Positions 18,208-26,873 of a stretch of DNA of 64,000 nt are shown piece by piece. The notes beneath the pieces were generated by a model. It did no database searches. It was not told the origin of the DNA and saw only the letters and a program-made list of their open reading frames with translations. Position numbers and translations under genes: made by a program. This stretch comes from Promethearchaeota archaeon. Its GTDB lineage: Archaea; Asgardarchaeota; Lokiarchaeia; Sigyniarchaeales; SOKP01. Positions within the stretch are counted from its first letter, which is position 1. Every line of letters begins with the position of its first letter. Location of the stretch: assembly GCA_016839585.1 (NCBI GenBank), contig JAEOTZ010000026.1, forward strand, positions 19,143-83,142. Direction: 5' to 3'.

Positions 18208-19425
18208 TTATGGAAAATAAGTTGTAGGTTTCTTTTCTTCTGGAAACTTATTTACATAACATCGAAGGGGAAAATTGTTTGGTATAGCAGCAAGACATCG
18301 ATTACAAGAAATACATGCTACCTTATCTTGCTTCTCTTCCTTAAAATTTTTTACAAGTAAAGGTTCCCTGATAAAGGGACGTGCCATGGATATTAAATCA
18401 ACATACTTTTTTTCTATTATCTCTTCCATAAAGGCTTTATGTCTTAGACCTCCCACCAGGATTAGGGGGATATTTCCGATAATAGGTTTAATCATCTTTG
18501 CTGCTTCAAGATTATATCCTTCATCAAAATTATATTTTCCGACCATATCTTGATATATCCCCTCTACCATTGCTTTCATATAATCTGGAACAGCTTGTGC
18601 AATTTCTTGTACTGGAACGTCTCCCCTGCACATGTTAAATATAGCGTAAACTGTTGAACCACAGCTTATTTCAATAGCATCAATTCCTAGTTTTACTAAC
18701 CATTCAGAATATTTTGCTGCTAATGGTGGTGTTATACCTTCGGTTGGAGTATAATCATTGGTATTTAATTTTATTAAAAGAGGTATATTTGCCGGTAATA
18801 CTTTTTTGGTTTTAGTTATAATCTCTTTCAAGTATCGAAATTGTTTTTCATCAGAACCACCCCAATCATCTTGCCTGCGATTATAAAAAGGAGATAGAAA
18901 TTGATTGATTAAATAACCATGGGCGGCATGGATTTGGATTGCATCTGCACCAGTTTCAACTACGCGTCTGGAAGCTTCGACAAAAGCTTCTATAGATTCT
19001 TGAATATCTTCTTCAGTCATTTCTCTTGAATAATCCATTGAAACAGGATTTATAATATCTCCAGAGGGTCCCATAGGAGTTGCTCCTATTAATCTACTAA
19101 ATGTTTGCAAACCAGCGTGTACAATCTGAAATGCAACCTTCCCTTCTTCTTTATGTATTGCATCAACAATCTTTTTTAGGCCAGGAATCAAATCATTCTT
19201 ATATATTCCTGTTTGATATTTAAATGCTTGACCTAAAGGGTGAACATACATGTATCCTGGAATGATTAATCCGATTTCTCCCTTTGCTAGTGTACTATGA
19301 AGTTTTATGAGTTTTTCAGTTACCTCGCCATCTTCTTTTGCTAGATTTTCTATTGTGGCTGACCGCACAAATCTATTATTAACTTCCATTTGTCCAATTT
19401 TCGTTGGTTTAAATAAAATAGATAT
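18208..19425 (-). CDS. Old yellow enzyme / 2,4-dienoyl-CoA reductase-type flavoenzyme
   Basis: This FMN TIM-barrel reductase has NRFVRSAT, the active-site HAAHGYLINQFLSP, NRRQDDWGG and the C-terminal [4Fe-4S] cysteines CISCNRC plus a fourth in RCYVNK. The FAD/NAD half of full 2,4-dienoyl-CoA reductases is absent, so electrons must come from a partner. The usual ATG (19389) would delete the conserved first strand. The in-frame codons upstream read SILFKPTKIGQ, which is the family N-terminus, and SD GTGGAG sits seven bases before an ATA codon at 19423-19425. I therefore place the start at that ATA; ATG at 19389 is the conventional alternative. Confidence 0.85.
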   Translation of the reverse strand: MSILFKPTKIGQMEVNNRFVRSATIENLAKEDGEVTEKLIKLHSTLAKGEIGLIIPGYMYVHPLGQAFKYQTGIYKNDLIPGLKKIVDAIHKEEGKVAFQIVHAGLQTFSRLIGATPMGPSGDIINPVSMDYSREMTEEDIQESIEAFVEASRRVVETGADAIQIHAAHGYLINQFLSPFYNRRQDDWGGSDEKQFRYLKEIITKTKKVLPANIPLLIKLNTNDYTPTEGITPPLAAKYSEWLVKLGIDAIEISCGSTVYAIFNMCRGDVPVQEIAQAVPDYMKAMVEGIYQDMVGKYNFDEGYNLEAAKMIKPIIGNIPLILVGGLRHKAFMEEIIEKKYVDLISMARPFIREPLLVKNFKEEKQDKVACISCNRCLAAIPNNFPLRCYVNKFPEEKKPTTYFP

Positions 19426-19432
19426 AATAAAT

Positions 19433-19438
19433 CTCCAC
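19433..19438 (-). promoter_or_regulatory. SD motif pointing to an ATA start
   Basis: On the minus strand GTGGAG is seven bases from ATA (19423-19425) but 43 bases from the first ATG. The intervening codons encode the conserved family N-terminus, so this SD decides the start. Confidence 0.6.
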
Positions 19439-19502
19439 TTTTAGTTATTTTCTAATTAATTTATCATAAATATTCTTAAATTTTAAATGATTTTGATTTA
19501 AC

Positions 19503-19940
19503 ATGCCAGAAAAATCTCCCTTTAATATGAAAGGATTTCATCCTTTTGGGGACCTTATAGGATTAAAGTTCACAAAGTCCCATAAAGGTTATTCTCAATG
19601 TGTTCTTGATGTCAATGAGAAGTTATTTAACCCTCATATGGTTATACATGGCGGTTTAATCTACTCAATGGCCGATACTGGCATGGGCGCTGCTCTTTTT
19701 TCTCATTTAGAAAAAGATGAACTATGTGCAACTGTAGAAATTAAAATTCATTACTTTAAAAGCGTTAAATCAGGCGTCCTTATTTGTAATACAAAAGTAA
19801 TCAACATTGGGAAAAAGATTGCTACATTAGAATCAGAAATTTTAAATGACAATCAACTAGTCTCAAAAGCATTAGGAACTTTTTCTATATTTCAAACCAA
19901 GGATAAAAGTCTATTACTTGAAAAAATAAGGGGAAGTTAA
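19503..19940 (+). CDS. PaaI-type hotdog thioesterase
   Basis: A 145-residue hotdog-fold protein. FNPHMVIHGGLIYSMADTGMG is split by the family's HGG turn and the acidic residue of the central helix, the catalytic pattern of PaaI/YbgC-like acyl-CoA thioesterases. Strands CATVEIKIHYFKSVKSG and GKKIATLESEILN complete the fold. It likely hydrolyses acyl- or aromatic acyl-CoA and may relieve CoA sequestration in the surrounding acyl-CoA pathway. It is cytoplasmic and probably forms dimers or tetramers. No SD is evident. Confidence 0.85.
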   Translation: MPEKSPFNMKGFHPFGDLIGLKFTKSHKGYSQCVLDVNEKLFNPHMVIHGGLIYSMADTGMGAALFSHLEKDELCATVEIKIHYFKSVKSGVLICNTKVINIGKKIATLESEILNDNQLVSKALGTFSIFQTKDKSLLLEKIRGS

Positions 19941-19941
19941 C

Positions 19942-20487
19942 TCATTTTCGAATTAATATTCCAATTTTTCCACCTATTTTTTGAATAGAATTACCCTCAG
20001 CACCAACTAAAGTTTCTTCTTTGATTAATTCGATGATTGCTTGAGTTATCATGCTTAATGGATATTGTTGTATTTCTTTAATGCCAATAAGCTCATCTAT
20101 AGTTAAAGTTTCTCCAGGCACTATCATTGAAATTATTGCTCTTTTTACTTCATCTAAATTACTCACTTTTTCTATTAATTCACGTGTTTCTCTCTTGTTT
20201 CTACTTTTTTTAAGTTCACTTAATGTAGATGTTAATAATTTAACTTGTTCCTCAAGCTTATTAATTCGTGTTTCTAATTCTCTTTTGGAACTTCTATTTA
20301 TTTTCTTTGATTCTTCCTTATCAGCTAAGAATTTAATTACAAGTTTTTCAAGGTGTTCTTTCGAAATATTAGCTTTTTTTATCTTTTTTATCTTTTCTAT
20401 TTTAGTACTACTTTTCTTTAATGTAATATTAAATTCTTTTGCTAACTTTTCCAAGTAAAATACTGTGAGATCGTTTAAATCTGCCAT
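19942..20487 (-). CDS. Coiled-coil protein with C-terminal winged-helix-like domain
   Basis: A 181-residue protein. The N-terminal 55 residues are a small helical Lys-rich domain (FYLEKLAKEFNITLKK). Residues about 65-105 form a coiled coil (ELETRINKLEEQVKLLTSTL). The C-terminal 65 residues, with GETLTIDELIGIKEIQQYP and ITQAIIELIKEETL, resemble a winged helix. Start: ATG at 20487 has GAGG seven bases upstream, whereas the TTG four codons earlier overlaps that SD. It converges with the thioesterase gene with one base between stops. A DNA- or RNA-associated role is plausible; no family recognised. Confidence 0.6.
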   Translation of the reverse strand: MADLNDLTVFYLEKLAKEFNITLKKSSTKIEKIKKIKKANISKEHLEKLVIKFLADKEESKKINRSSKRELETRINKLEEQVKLLTSTLSELKKSRNKRETRELIEKVSNLDEVKRAIISMIVPGETLTIDELIGIKEIQQYPLSMITQAIIELIKEETLVGAEGNSIQKIGGKIGILIRK

Positions 20488-20677
20488 GTATAGCCTCAAT
20501 TAAAGAAATTATTAAGTAGATTTAAAACCATGCAAGAGAATTGATAACTAATTTTGGGGTATGGTTTTAAGGATTATATGTATAAATTATTTCTTGAAAT
20601 TAAATAAATTCTTTTCTTTCAAAAGTAACTTTAAATATTTGTTAATATTGCCATAATAAATATTAAGGGGATAGAAT

Positions 20678-22543
20678 ATGGAGTTTGGTTATACTGGGAA
20701 TATCCTTAGGGTGGATTTATCTAAAGAAGATATATCTATTGAAAATCCAGATGATATATTTTATAGAAGATATCTGGGGGGTGAAGGATTTGTGGCATAT
20801 TTTCTTTTAAAAGAGCTCAAAAAAGGGATAGATCCATTTAGTCAAGAAAATAAATTAATTTTCGCTACAGGTCCCCTAACAGGGTGTCCTATTCCTGGTA
20901 GTGGTAGAAATTGTGTGGGAGCAAAATCACCCTTAACAGCTGGATTTGGAGAAGCAGATGTTGGCGGTTATTGGGGTGCTGAATTAAAACATGCTGGTTT
21001 TGATGCTATAATTATAGAAGGAAAAGCCAAAAATCCTGTATATTTATGGGTTCATGATAGTGAAATTGAAATAAAAGATGCAAATCATATTTGGGGTAAA
21101 AATACAGGAGATACTCAAAATATCATAAAACAAGAGCTAAACGATGACTTTATTCGAGTGGCCAAAATTGGTCCTGGAGGTGAAAATTTGGTTAGATATG
21201 CTTGTATAATTAACGATCTTAGAAATGCTGCAGGACGAACTGGTATGGGGGCTGTTATGGGATCAAAAAATCTTAAAGCTATCACTATTAGAGGCCATAA
21301 TAAACCAAAAATTGCAGCTAAGGAAAAAATTAGAGAAATATTAAAAGCGAACGCTACTAATATGAAAAACTTAGCATCAGCTTTTACTTTTGGTACAGGA
21401 GGGGAATTAATGGAATATTTTTCTACAACAGGGAATCTCCCCACAAGAAACTTTAGGGATGGTGAATTTTCAAAGGCTTTAGCAATTGATCCTAAAACTA
21501 TTCATGATACAATAGGGCTAGGTAAAGATTCTTGTTATGCATGTTCTATCCGATGTAAAAAGGTTGTACAAATTGACAGTCCTTGGAATGTAGATCCTAT
21601 ATATGGTGGACCTGAGTATGAAACAATTGCAGCATTTGGATCAAACTGTGGAATAGATGACATCAATGCCATTTGTAAGGCTGGTGAAATCTGTAATAAA
21701 TACTCTTTAGATACAATCTCTACAGGTATTTCTATAGGATTTGCAATGGAATGTTATGAAAAAGGTATTTTAACCGAAAAAGAGACAAATGGTATTAGAT
21801 TAAATTTTGGTAATGCTGAAGCTATGTTGCAAATGTTAGAGTTGATTGGTAAGCGAGAGGGTTTAGGAAAAGTTTTAGGGGAGGGGGTTAAGAGAGCTGC
21901 TGAAAGAATAGGTAATGGAGCTGATAAGTATGCTATTCACGTAAAAGGTCAAGAAATCCCAATGCATGAACCAAGATTAAAGCAAGGTTTAGGGCTTGGT
22001 TATGCTGTTTCACCTACAGGAGCAGAACATATGGCTAATCTCCACGATACATATATAACTACTAAGGAAAGAGTTTTAGGTTTTGCTCCTTTAGGAATTT
22101 TAGAACCATTACCACTTGATGATTTAGGACCTAAGAAGGTTAGAGCTTTGATTTATGTTTCTAACTGGAAAGTTCTAGAAAATTCTCTTATAATGTGCTT
22201 TTTCAACGCTTTTTCACCTGAGACTGAAAAAGATTTTCTGAATATAGTTACAGGTTGGAATACAAGTACTTGGGAACTAATGAAATTAGGAGAACGCATT
22301 ACTAATATGGCAAGAGTATTTAATATTAGAGAAGGTTTAACTAAAGATGATGATTGGCTTCCTGAAAGATTTTTTCAACCCACCACATCAGGTGCTTTAT
22401 CTAACACCGCGATAAATCCAGATAAATTTGAGAAGGCTAGATATACTTATTACAGAATGATGGGCTGGGATGATAATGGAATACCAACAAAAGCAAAACT
22501 AGAAGAATTAGATATTGAATGGGCATCCAAGATGCTCCCATAA
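20678..22543 (+). CDS. Tungsten-containing aldehyde:ferredoxin oxidoreductase (AOR family)
   Basis: A 621-residue enzyme with the AOR N-terminal signature YTGNILRVDLS and GGEGFVAYFLLKEL. The [4Fe-4S] ligands are CYACSIRCKKV with a distal Cys in LIMCFFNAF. Molybdopterin/tungsten-site segments include GPGGENLVRYACIINDLRNA and GLGYAVSPTGAEHM. It oxidises aldehydes to acids while reducing ferredoxin, or runs in reverse. SD GGGGAT precedes the ATG. The single-cluster ferredoxins it would use may include the one at 5390-5611. Among paralogues (AOR, FOR, GAPOR, WOR) the substrate class cannot be fixed. Confidence 0.95.
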   Translation: MEFGYTGNILRVDLSKEDISIENPDDIFYRRYLGGEGFVAYFLLKELKKGIDPFSQENKLIFATGPLTGCPIPGSGRNCVGAKSPLTAGFGEADVGGYWGAELKHAGFDAIIIEGKAKNPVYLWVHDSEIEIKDANHIWGKNTGDTQNIIKQELNDDFIRVAKIGPGGENLVRYACIINDLRNAAGRTGMGAVMGSKNLKAITIRGHNKPKIAAKEKIREILKANATNMKNLASAFTFGTGGELMEYFSTTGNLPTRNFRDGEFSKALAIDPKTIHDTIGLGKDSCYACSIRCKKVVQIDSPWNVDPIYGGPEYETIAAFGSNCGIDDINAICKAGEICNKYSLDTISTGISIGFAMECYEKGILTEKETNGIRLNFGNAEAMLQMLELIGKREGLGKVLGEGVKRAAERIGNGADKYAIHVKGQEIPMHEPRLKQGLGLGYAVSPTGAEHMANLHDTYITTKERVLGFAPLGILEPLPLDDLGPKKVRALIYVSNWKVLENSLIMCFFNAFSPETEKDFLNIVTGWNTSTWELMKLGERITNMARVFNIREGLTKDDDWLPERFFQPTTSGALSNTAINPDKFEKARYTYYRMMGWDDNGIPTKAKLEELDIEWASKMLP

Positions 22544-22592
22544 TCTAATTATAAAATTTTTTTAATTTTTAGTAGTAATTTAATTAAAACTA

Positions 22593-22799
22593 CTACTCCA
22601 TCTCTTTTTCTATAATGGAAATATAATTTTTTATGGGTGTTTCCCAAGAACTATTTGTTCGATTAAAAAGATCAAATAAGGATTGAGCTGAACTTCTTTT
22701 TCCTGTATATGTGAATTGGAAAAAGTAGGAATGAATATATGGTCTTAACAAATCAAATCCTCTTAAGAATTTTTGAAAATCATTAGCACTTAATCCCAT
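22593..22799 (-). CDS. Small hypothetical protein or gene remnant
   Basis: From ATG this encodes 68 residues: MGLSANDFQKFLRGFDLLRP onward, helical and aromatic, ending in IEKEME. The frame stays open for another 36 codons upstream, to a stop at 22908-22910, and those codons still look protein-like (KLPYQFVINIES directly before the methionine region). No ATG, GTG or TTG starts that longer version. It may be a decayed gene that lost its 5' part, or use an unusual start. No family recognised and no SD at the ATG. Confidence 0.35.
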   Translation of the reverse strand: MGLSANDFQKFLRGFDLLRPYIHSYFFQFTYTGKRSSAQSLFDLFNRTNSSWETPIKNYISIIEKEME

Positions 22800-23014
22800 A
22801 CTAAGACATAATTTATTAGTAGACTCAATATTTATAACAAACTGATAAGGGAGCTTAAAAAAACAAGATAAAACGTTATTAATGCATTCCCTAATCTCAA
22901 GAAAACATTAAAAATAGATAAATTCTTCACTTTTTAATAATGAATAATCTAAAAAATATAAATAAAAATAAATGGGAAAAAACTTAAATATTGGTTACCT
23001 TTACTAATATAAAA

Positions 23015-23044
23015 ATGGCAAGTAACTTAAAAGATTTTTGCCAT
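23015..23044 (+). promoter_or_regulatory. Inverted repeat upstream of the MFS gene
   Basis: ATGGCAA and TTGCCAT form perfect seven-base arms separated by 16 bases, ending 25 bases before the SD at 23069. It could be a repressor site or an mRNA hairpin controlling the transporter. Confidence 0.4.
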
Positions 23045-23068
23045 TAACAAAAATGTGTAATTAAAATT

Positions 23069-23075
23069 AAAGGAG
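23069..23075 (+). promoter_or_regulatory. Strong SD without a canonical start at its spacing
   Basis: AAAGGAG is eight bases before an in-frame ATT (23084-23086) and 44 bases before the TTG at 23120 used for the MFS gene. The 12 codons between are open and read ISSAEYLDNEEI. A weaker GAGG precedes the TTG. Confidence 0.4.
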
Positions 23076-23119
23076 AATATAAGATTTCTTCGGCAGAATA
23101 TTTAGATAATGAGGAAATT

Positions 23120-24346
23120 TTGGATAAAACTCGTGAAATAAAGATAGAGCATGAATATCCTAGTAAGAAATATAAGTCTAATATTCCTAAATCATTTTTA
23201 TTTTATTTCATTTTAGGAATCCATACTGTTCGCGGAGTTATGATTCCATATTTTACTATATGGGGTCAACTCACGTTTTTTCAATTAATGATATTACAAA
23301 GTTATTTCATGTTGGTAATCTTTTTATTAGAAATTCCTTCGGGTGCTATAGCAGACTTTTTAGGAAGAAATAAAGCATTATCTTTATCAGCATTATCTTT
23401 AGTTTTTGCAGCATTGTTTTATAGTATTGTACCAAATTTCTTTCTATTTGCATTAGCAGAAACATTTTGGGCTTTTGGAATGGCCTTAATGTCAGGAACA
23501 GACGAAGCATTCATGTACTCTACATTGAAAACTCAAGGTAAAGAAAAAGAACTTACAAAATATATGGCAAGAAATAGAACCATGTTTTTAACTGCTGGAA
23601 TAATTTCTGCTCCAATGGGTTCTGTTATTGCAGAATTTATTTCATTACAGTTTACAATGACTTTTTTAGCAATTATGTATGCATTCGCTTTTATTGTCTC
23701 CTTATCATTTAAAGAACCTAAACTTAATAATAATAATAATAATGGATATAAGCCAGAACGATACTGGCCATTAATAAAAGAGGGATTTAAAGAATTAAAG
23801 AAAAATAAAATTTTAAGGATTCTTTGTTTTGATAGGCTTGCTATAGGTATTTTGATTTTTCTTTTATTTTGGCTTTATCAAGTATATCTTGAGGAATTGA
23901 ACGTCCCTATAATCCTCTTCGGATTCATAGCATCTGCGATAAGTATAGTTAATATTGGGTTTATGAATATTTTGCCAATGATGTTAAAGAAAGCTAAAAA
24001 GAAAGTAAATGTCTTAATCACCGTAGATATAATATGCGGAATCGCATATATATTATTAGGCTTAACTTTTAATCCGATTTTAGGTATTATATTAATTTTT
24101 ACTATAGTTGCAACTGGTTATCCTAGATTTTTACTATATATGAATGGAATTAATAAACAAGTTGAATCAGAAAATAGAGCAACAGTTCTAAGTACTGTTA
24201 ATATGTTTGGAAGCCTTTTAAGAGCAATCTTATTTCCTATTATAGGGATTATTGTAATGTGGAATATCTTTGCAGTTTTTATAATAATAGGAAGTTTAAT
24301 TATACTTTTCACTCTATTTACTCGTGTGAAAAGTGATTATCTCTAA
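23120..24346 (+). CDS. Major facilitator superfamily (MFS) transporter
   Basis: A 408-residue membrane protein with twelve predicted helices. The MFS loop 2-3 motif appears as GAIADFLGRNKALSLSA, and the central loop between helices 6 and 7 is hydrophilic with a run of Asn. TM4-5 LMSGTDEAFMYSTLKTQGK resembles drug/solute MFS of the DinF-like or tetracycline-efflux-like groups common in Firmicutes and archaea. The annotated start is TTG with GAGG five bases before it; an ATT start 12 codons upstream has the better SD. Substrate unknown; efflux is most likely. Confidence 0.88.
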   Translation: MDKTREIKIEHEYPSKKYKSNIPKSFLFYFILGIHTVRGVMIPYFTIWGQLTFFQLMILQSYFMLVIFLLEIPSGAIADFLGRNKALSLSALSLVFAALFYSIVPNFFLFALAETFWAFGMALMSGTDEAFMYSTLKTQGKEKELTKYMARNRTMFLTAGIISAPMGSVIAEFISLQFTMTFLAIMYAFAFIVSLSFKEPKLNNNNNNGYKPERYWPLIKEGFKELKKNKILRILCFDRLAIGILIFLLFWLYQVYLEELNVPIILFGFIASAISIVNIGFMNILPMMLKKAKKKVNVLITVDIICGIAYILLGLTFNPILGIILIFTIVATGYPRFLLYMNGINKQVESENRATVLSTVNMFGSLLRAILFPIIGIIVMWNIFAVFIIIGSLIILFTLFTRVKSDYL

Positions 24347-24381
24347 ATTTTTATTATATCAGAGTTATTGAAAATTTAACA

Positions 24382-25011
24382 TTATAATTCAATTTCTTCG
24401 CCAATTGCTAAGAATTTTGTGTTGAGATTATTTTCTTTTAAAAATTCCACTAACTTTTTAGCGCCTTCCTGTTTTTCTGATGTGAAATGATAGGGGATGG
24501 CGAATTTAAGGTTAAGATTCCTTAGAAATCCTAAATAATCTTGAAAATTATCTTCAAAACATGCAATAAAACAAAGATCAACCTGATCTTTAATACCTTT
24601 TAGTTCTTTTGAATAATCTGCTGAATCTGCGGTGTGTAATATTTTTTTTCCTTCCATTTCTATTAAATAAGCTACACAATCTTCAGCTTTCCAACAGTTA
24701 TTATCAAATACTTTTACATAACCAACGTTAAGATCAATTTTTGAACCAGGAAGAATAAGAGTAAAGTCAAGATCAAATTCTTCATGAATGCATTCTGGAC
24801 CATATATTTCGAGATCCTTGGTTTTATTTGAAAATTGTTTCCCAATTTCCATAATTTTTTCGAGATTAGTATGATCTGGATGATGGTGCGTTAAAAAGAT
24901 TGATTCAATTCCTTTTTTTGGTTCTGAAAGAAATGTAGGATCGACAATTATATGATCTTTTTCACTGATTAGTTCTAAACACGCATTCCCTAAAAAACGA
25001 CACACAACCAT
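24382..25011 (-). CDS. MBL-fold metal-dependent hydrolase (UlaG-like)
   Basis: A 209-residue metallo-beta-lactamase-fold hydrolase. FLTHHHPDHTNLEKI carries the HxHxDH dinuclear metal motif, ILHTADSAD supplies the next ligand, and AIPYHF the final histidine. The compact single-domain form resembles UlaG/L-ascorbate-lactonase-like or YycJ-type proteins. I chose the ATG at 25011 because VVCRFLGNACLELI begins the first strand. The longer version, starting at 25086, would overlap the divergent SH3-like gene. Substrate unknown. Confidence 0.8.
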   Translation of the reverse strand: MVVCRFLGNACLELISEKDHIIVDPTFLSEPKKGIESIFLTHHHPDHTNLEKIMEIGKQFSNKTKDLEIYGPECIHEEFDLDFTLILPGSKIDLNVGYVKVFDNNCWKAEDCVAYLIEMEGKKILHTADSADYSKELKGIKDQVDLCFIACFEDNFQDYLGFLRNLNLKFAIPYHFTSEKQEGAKKLVEFLKENNLNTKFLAIGEEIEL

Positions 25012-25071
25012 TGTCTTTATCACTTTATTTTTTTCTTTAAAATATAAATCATTTAATGATATAAAATAATT

Positions 25072-25416
25072 ATGAAGAAACAGCATTGCCTAGTCATTAA
25101 AGAATATAAAGCAGCTTACCCGGATCCACTAATATTTACTAAAGGAGAGATTTTAAAAATTGAAAAGAAAGAGAGTGAATGGAGTGGTTGGGTATGGTGC
25201 ATAAATGAATTGGGAAAAGGCCGTTGGATACCAGAAAATTATCTCGAAATTTATAAAGATACTTGTAAAGTTTTACAAGATTATGAAGCTACAGAACTAA
25301 CGGTAAAAATAGGTGAAAAATTAGAAATTGAAAAAATAGAAAGTGATTGGATTTGGGCTACTGATAAAGAAGGGAAACATGGTTGGGTTCCTTTGAAATG
25401 TATTCAAATACTTTAG
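25072..25416 (+). CDS. Tandem SH3-like domain protein
   Basis: A 114-residue protein made of two consecutive SH3-like barrels and almost nothing else. Domain 1 (about residues 7-60) has LIFTKGEILKIEKK, WVWCINELGKGRWIPENYL; domain 2 (about 62-114) has LTVKIGEKLEIEKIESDWIW, GKHGWVPLKCI. The GxxGWVPxxY-like end of each barrel matches the ALYDY...GWxPxxY logic of SH3 folds. With no membrane or enzymatic part it should be a cytoplasmic adaptor or ligand-binding protein. No partner is indicated by neighbours. ATG start without clear SD. Confidence 0.75.
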   Translation: MKKQHCLVIKEYKAAYPDPLIFTKGEILKIEKKESEWSGWVWCINELGKGRWIPENYLEIYKDTCKVLQDYEATELTVKIGEKLEIEKIESDWIWATDKEGKHGWVPLKCIQIL

Positions 25417-25550
25417 AAGAAAATTTAATCAACATTTTGAATTAAATATCGTATTTAGAATTAATTTGAAAAACTTTATCTGGTAACATAAGCATTAAAT
25501 ACTTTCATGTCAAATATATCAATAATCCAAAAAATATTTGTGAAAATAAA

Positions 25551-26855
25551 TTGAAATCTAACACAAAAAATAAATTAGTTTATGTAATACTAGGAATATT
25601 TCTAGCGACATTTATTATAAACAATTTCAATCTTTATAGGGAGCAGAATAACATTGATGAAAAATCAGAAATTATAGATGATTTCGAATTAAAAAGTGCT
25701 TCAAATAATTGGGACCCCTATATTGAAAAACCAGTTGTAGGTCTACCTACTTGTGTTTTTATTGGAGATGCTAATAATGATGGGTATAATGATATTGTAA
25801 CAGCAAATCATTATGGTGATGATATCTCAATATTACTCTGGAATGAGGATTCCAATGATTGGGAACCTCATTTTGAATTGGATGTTGGTGTATACCCTTA
25901 TGTGGTTTTTGTAGGAGACGCTAATAACGATGGATATAATGATCTTGTATCTCCGAACTGGGGTGATGATAATGTTTCAATAATACTATGGAATCCCATT
26001 TTAAGTGATTGGGATAATCAAATTACCAAGCCAGTTGGAGAATGGCCTTATGGTGTGTCTATAGGAGATGTTAATCATGATGGATATAATGATATTGTTG
26101 TAGCAAATAAATATGATGATGATGTTTCAATACTTATTTGGAATTCAAGCTTAGATACTTGGGATGACCAAATTACGAGAAATGTAGGAAATATTCCTTG
26201 GAACGTCGTAATATCTGATGCTAACAATGACGGTTATAATGACATTGTAACTGGTTGTGAATCTGATTCTGTTTCTATTTTAGTTTGGAATAATGTTACT
26301 GAAACTTGGAATCATCAAACAAGATCAGTTGGAGATGTACCTTTAGGGGTTTCTGTAGGAGATGCGAATAATGATGGGTATAATGATATTATTACAGCAA
26401 ATTATAGGGGCGATGATCTGTCAATTCTTTTATGGAATTACACTACTAGTAACTGGGATCCGGAATTCAAACGTATTGTTATTAGCCTCCCCAGATGTGT
26501 TTTTATAGGAGATGCGAACAACGATGGATATAACGATATTGTTGCGCCAAATTATGATGATCGTACATTTTCCATACTATTATGGAACACCACATCCGGT
26601 GATTGGGATCCGCAAATTATAGTGGATCTTCCTGAAAGACCTGAGACAATTTTCATTGGGGATGCAAACAATGATGGGTATAATGATATTGTTACTGATA
26701 ATAGTTACGGAAATAGTGTTTCAATTATCTTATGGCATGTTAAAAAGCCTTCTAAAGCAATAATTCCGGGATATGATGGTTTTTTTCTAATAATTATAAT
26801 TTCTATAATCTCAGCAGTTATTTATAAAAAATGGAGAAATAAATTATTTAATTAG
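25551..26855 (+). CDS. Secreted FG-GAP/VCBS-like beta-propeller protein with C-terminal anchor
   Basis: A 434-residue surface protein. Residues 1-30 are a signal/anchor helix (LVYVILGIFLATFIINNF). About seven repeats of 45-50 residues follow, each with a Ca2+-binding DANNDGYNDIV loop (DxNxDGxxD), then SILLWN and W-D-P strands; this is the FG-GAP/VCBS seven-bladed propeller layout. The C-terminus reads KAIIPGYDGFFLI, then a membrane helix and a basic tail. The start is TTG with GTGA seven bases upstream. The next gene has the same tail, so the two are probably a co-transcribed surface pair. Adhesion or ligand binding is likely. Confidence 0.85.
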   Translation: MKSNTKNKLVYVILGIFLATFIINNFNLYREQNNIDEKSEIIDDFELKSASNNWDPYIEKPVVGLPTCVFIGDANNDGYNDIVTANHYGDDISILLWNEDSNDWEPHFELDVGVYPYVVFVGDANNDGYNDLVSPNWGDDNVSIILWNPILSDWDNQITKPVGEWPYGVSIGDVNHDGYNDIVVANKYDDDVSILIWNSSLDTWDDQITRNVGNIPWNVVISDANNDGYNDIVTGCESDSVSILVWNNVTETWNHQTRSVGDVPLGVSVGDANNDGYNDIITANYRGDDLSILLWNYTTSNWDPEFKRIVISLPRCVFIGDANNDGYNDIVAPNYDDRTFSILLWNTTSGDWDPQIIVDLPERPETIFIGDANNDGYNDIVTDNSYGNSVSIILWHVKKPSKAIIPGYDGFFLIIIISIISAVIYKKWRNKLFN

Positions 26856-26873
26856 ATTAATAGGTGGAGTTTT

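Larger units (their letters stand above)
22544..23119. other. 576-base AT-rich gap with one doubtful reading frame
   Basis: The gap between the AOR and MFS genes holds a minus-strand frame (22593-22799, open up to 22907) and, on the right, an inverted repeat and SD motif that belong to the MFS gene. The rest, 22908-23010, shows nothing beyond AT-rich sequence. Confidence 0.4.

Noticed and set aside
20051..20458. Long plus-strand frame inside the coiled-coil gene
   Set aside because: It is the antisense shadow of a Lys/Glu-rich coiled coil, giving Ser/Leu/Phe repeats.
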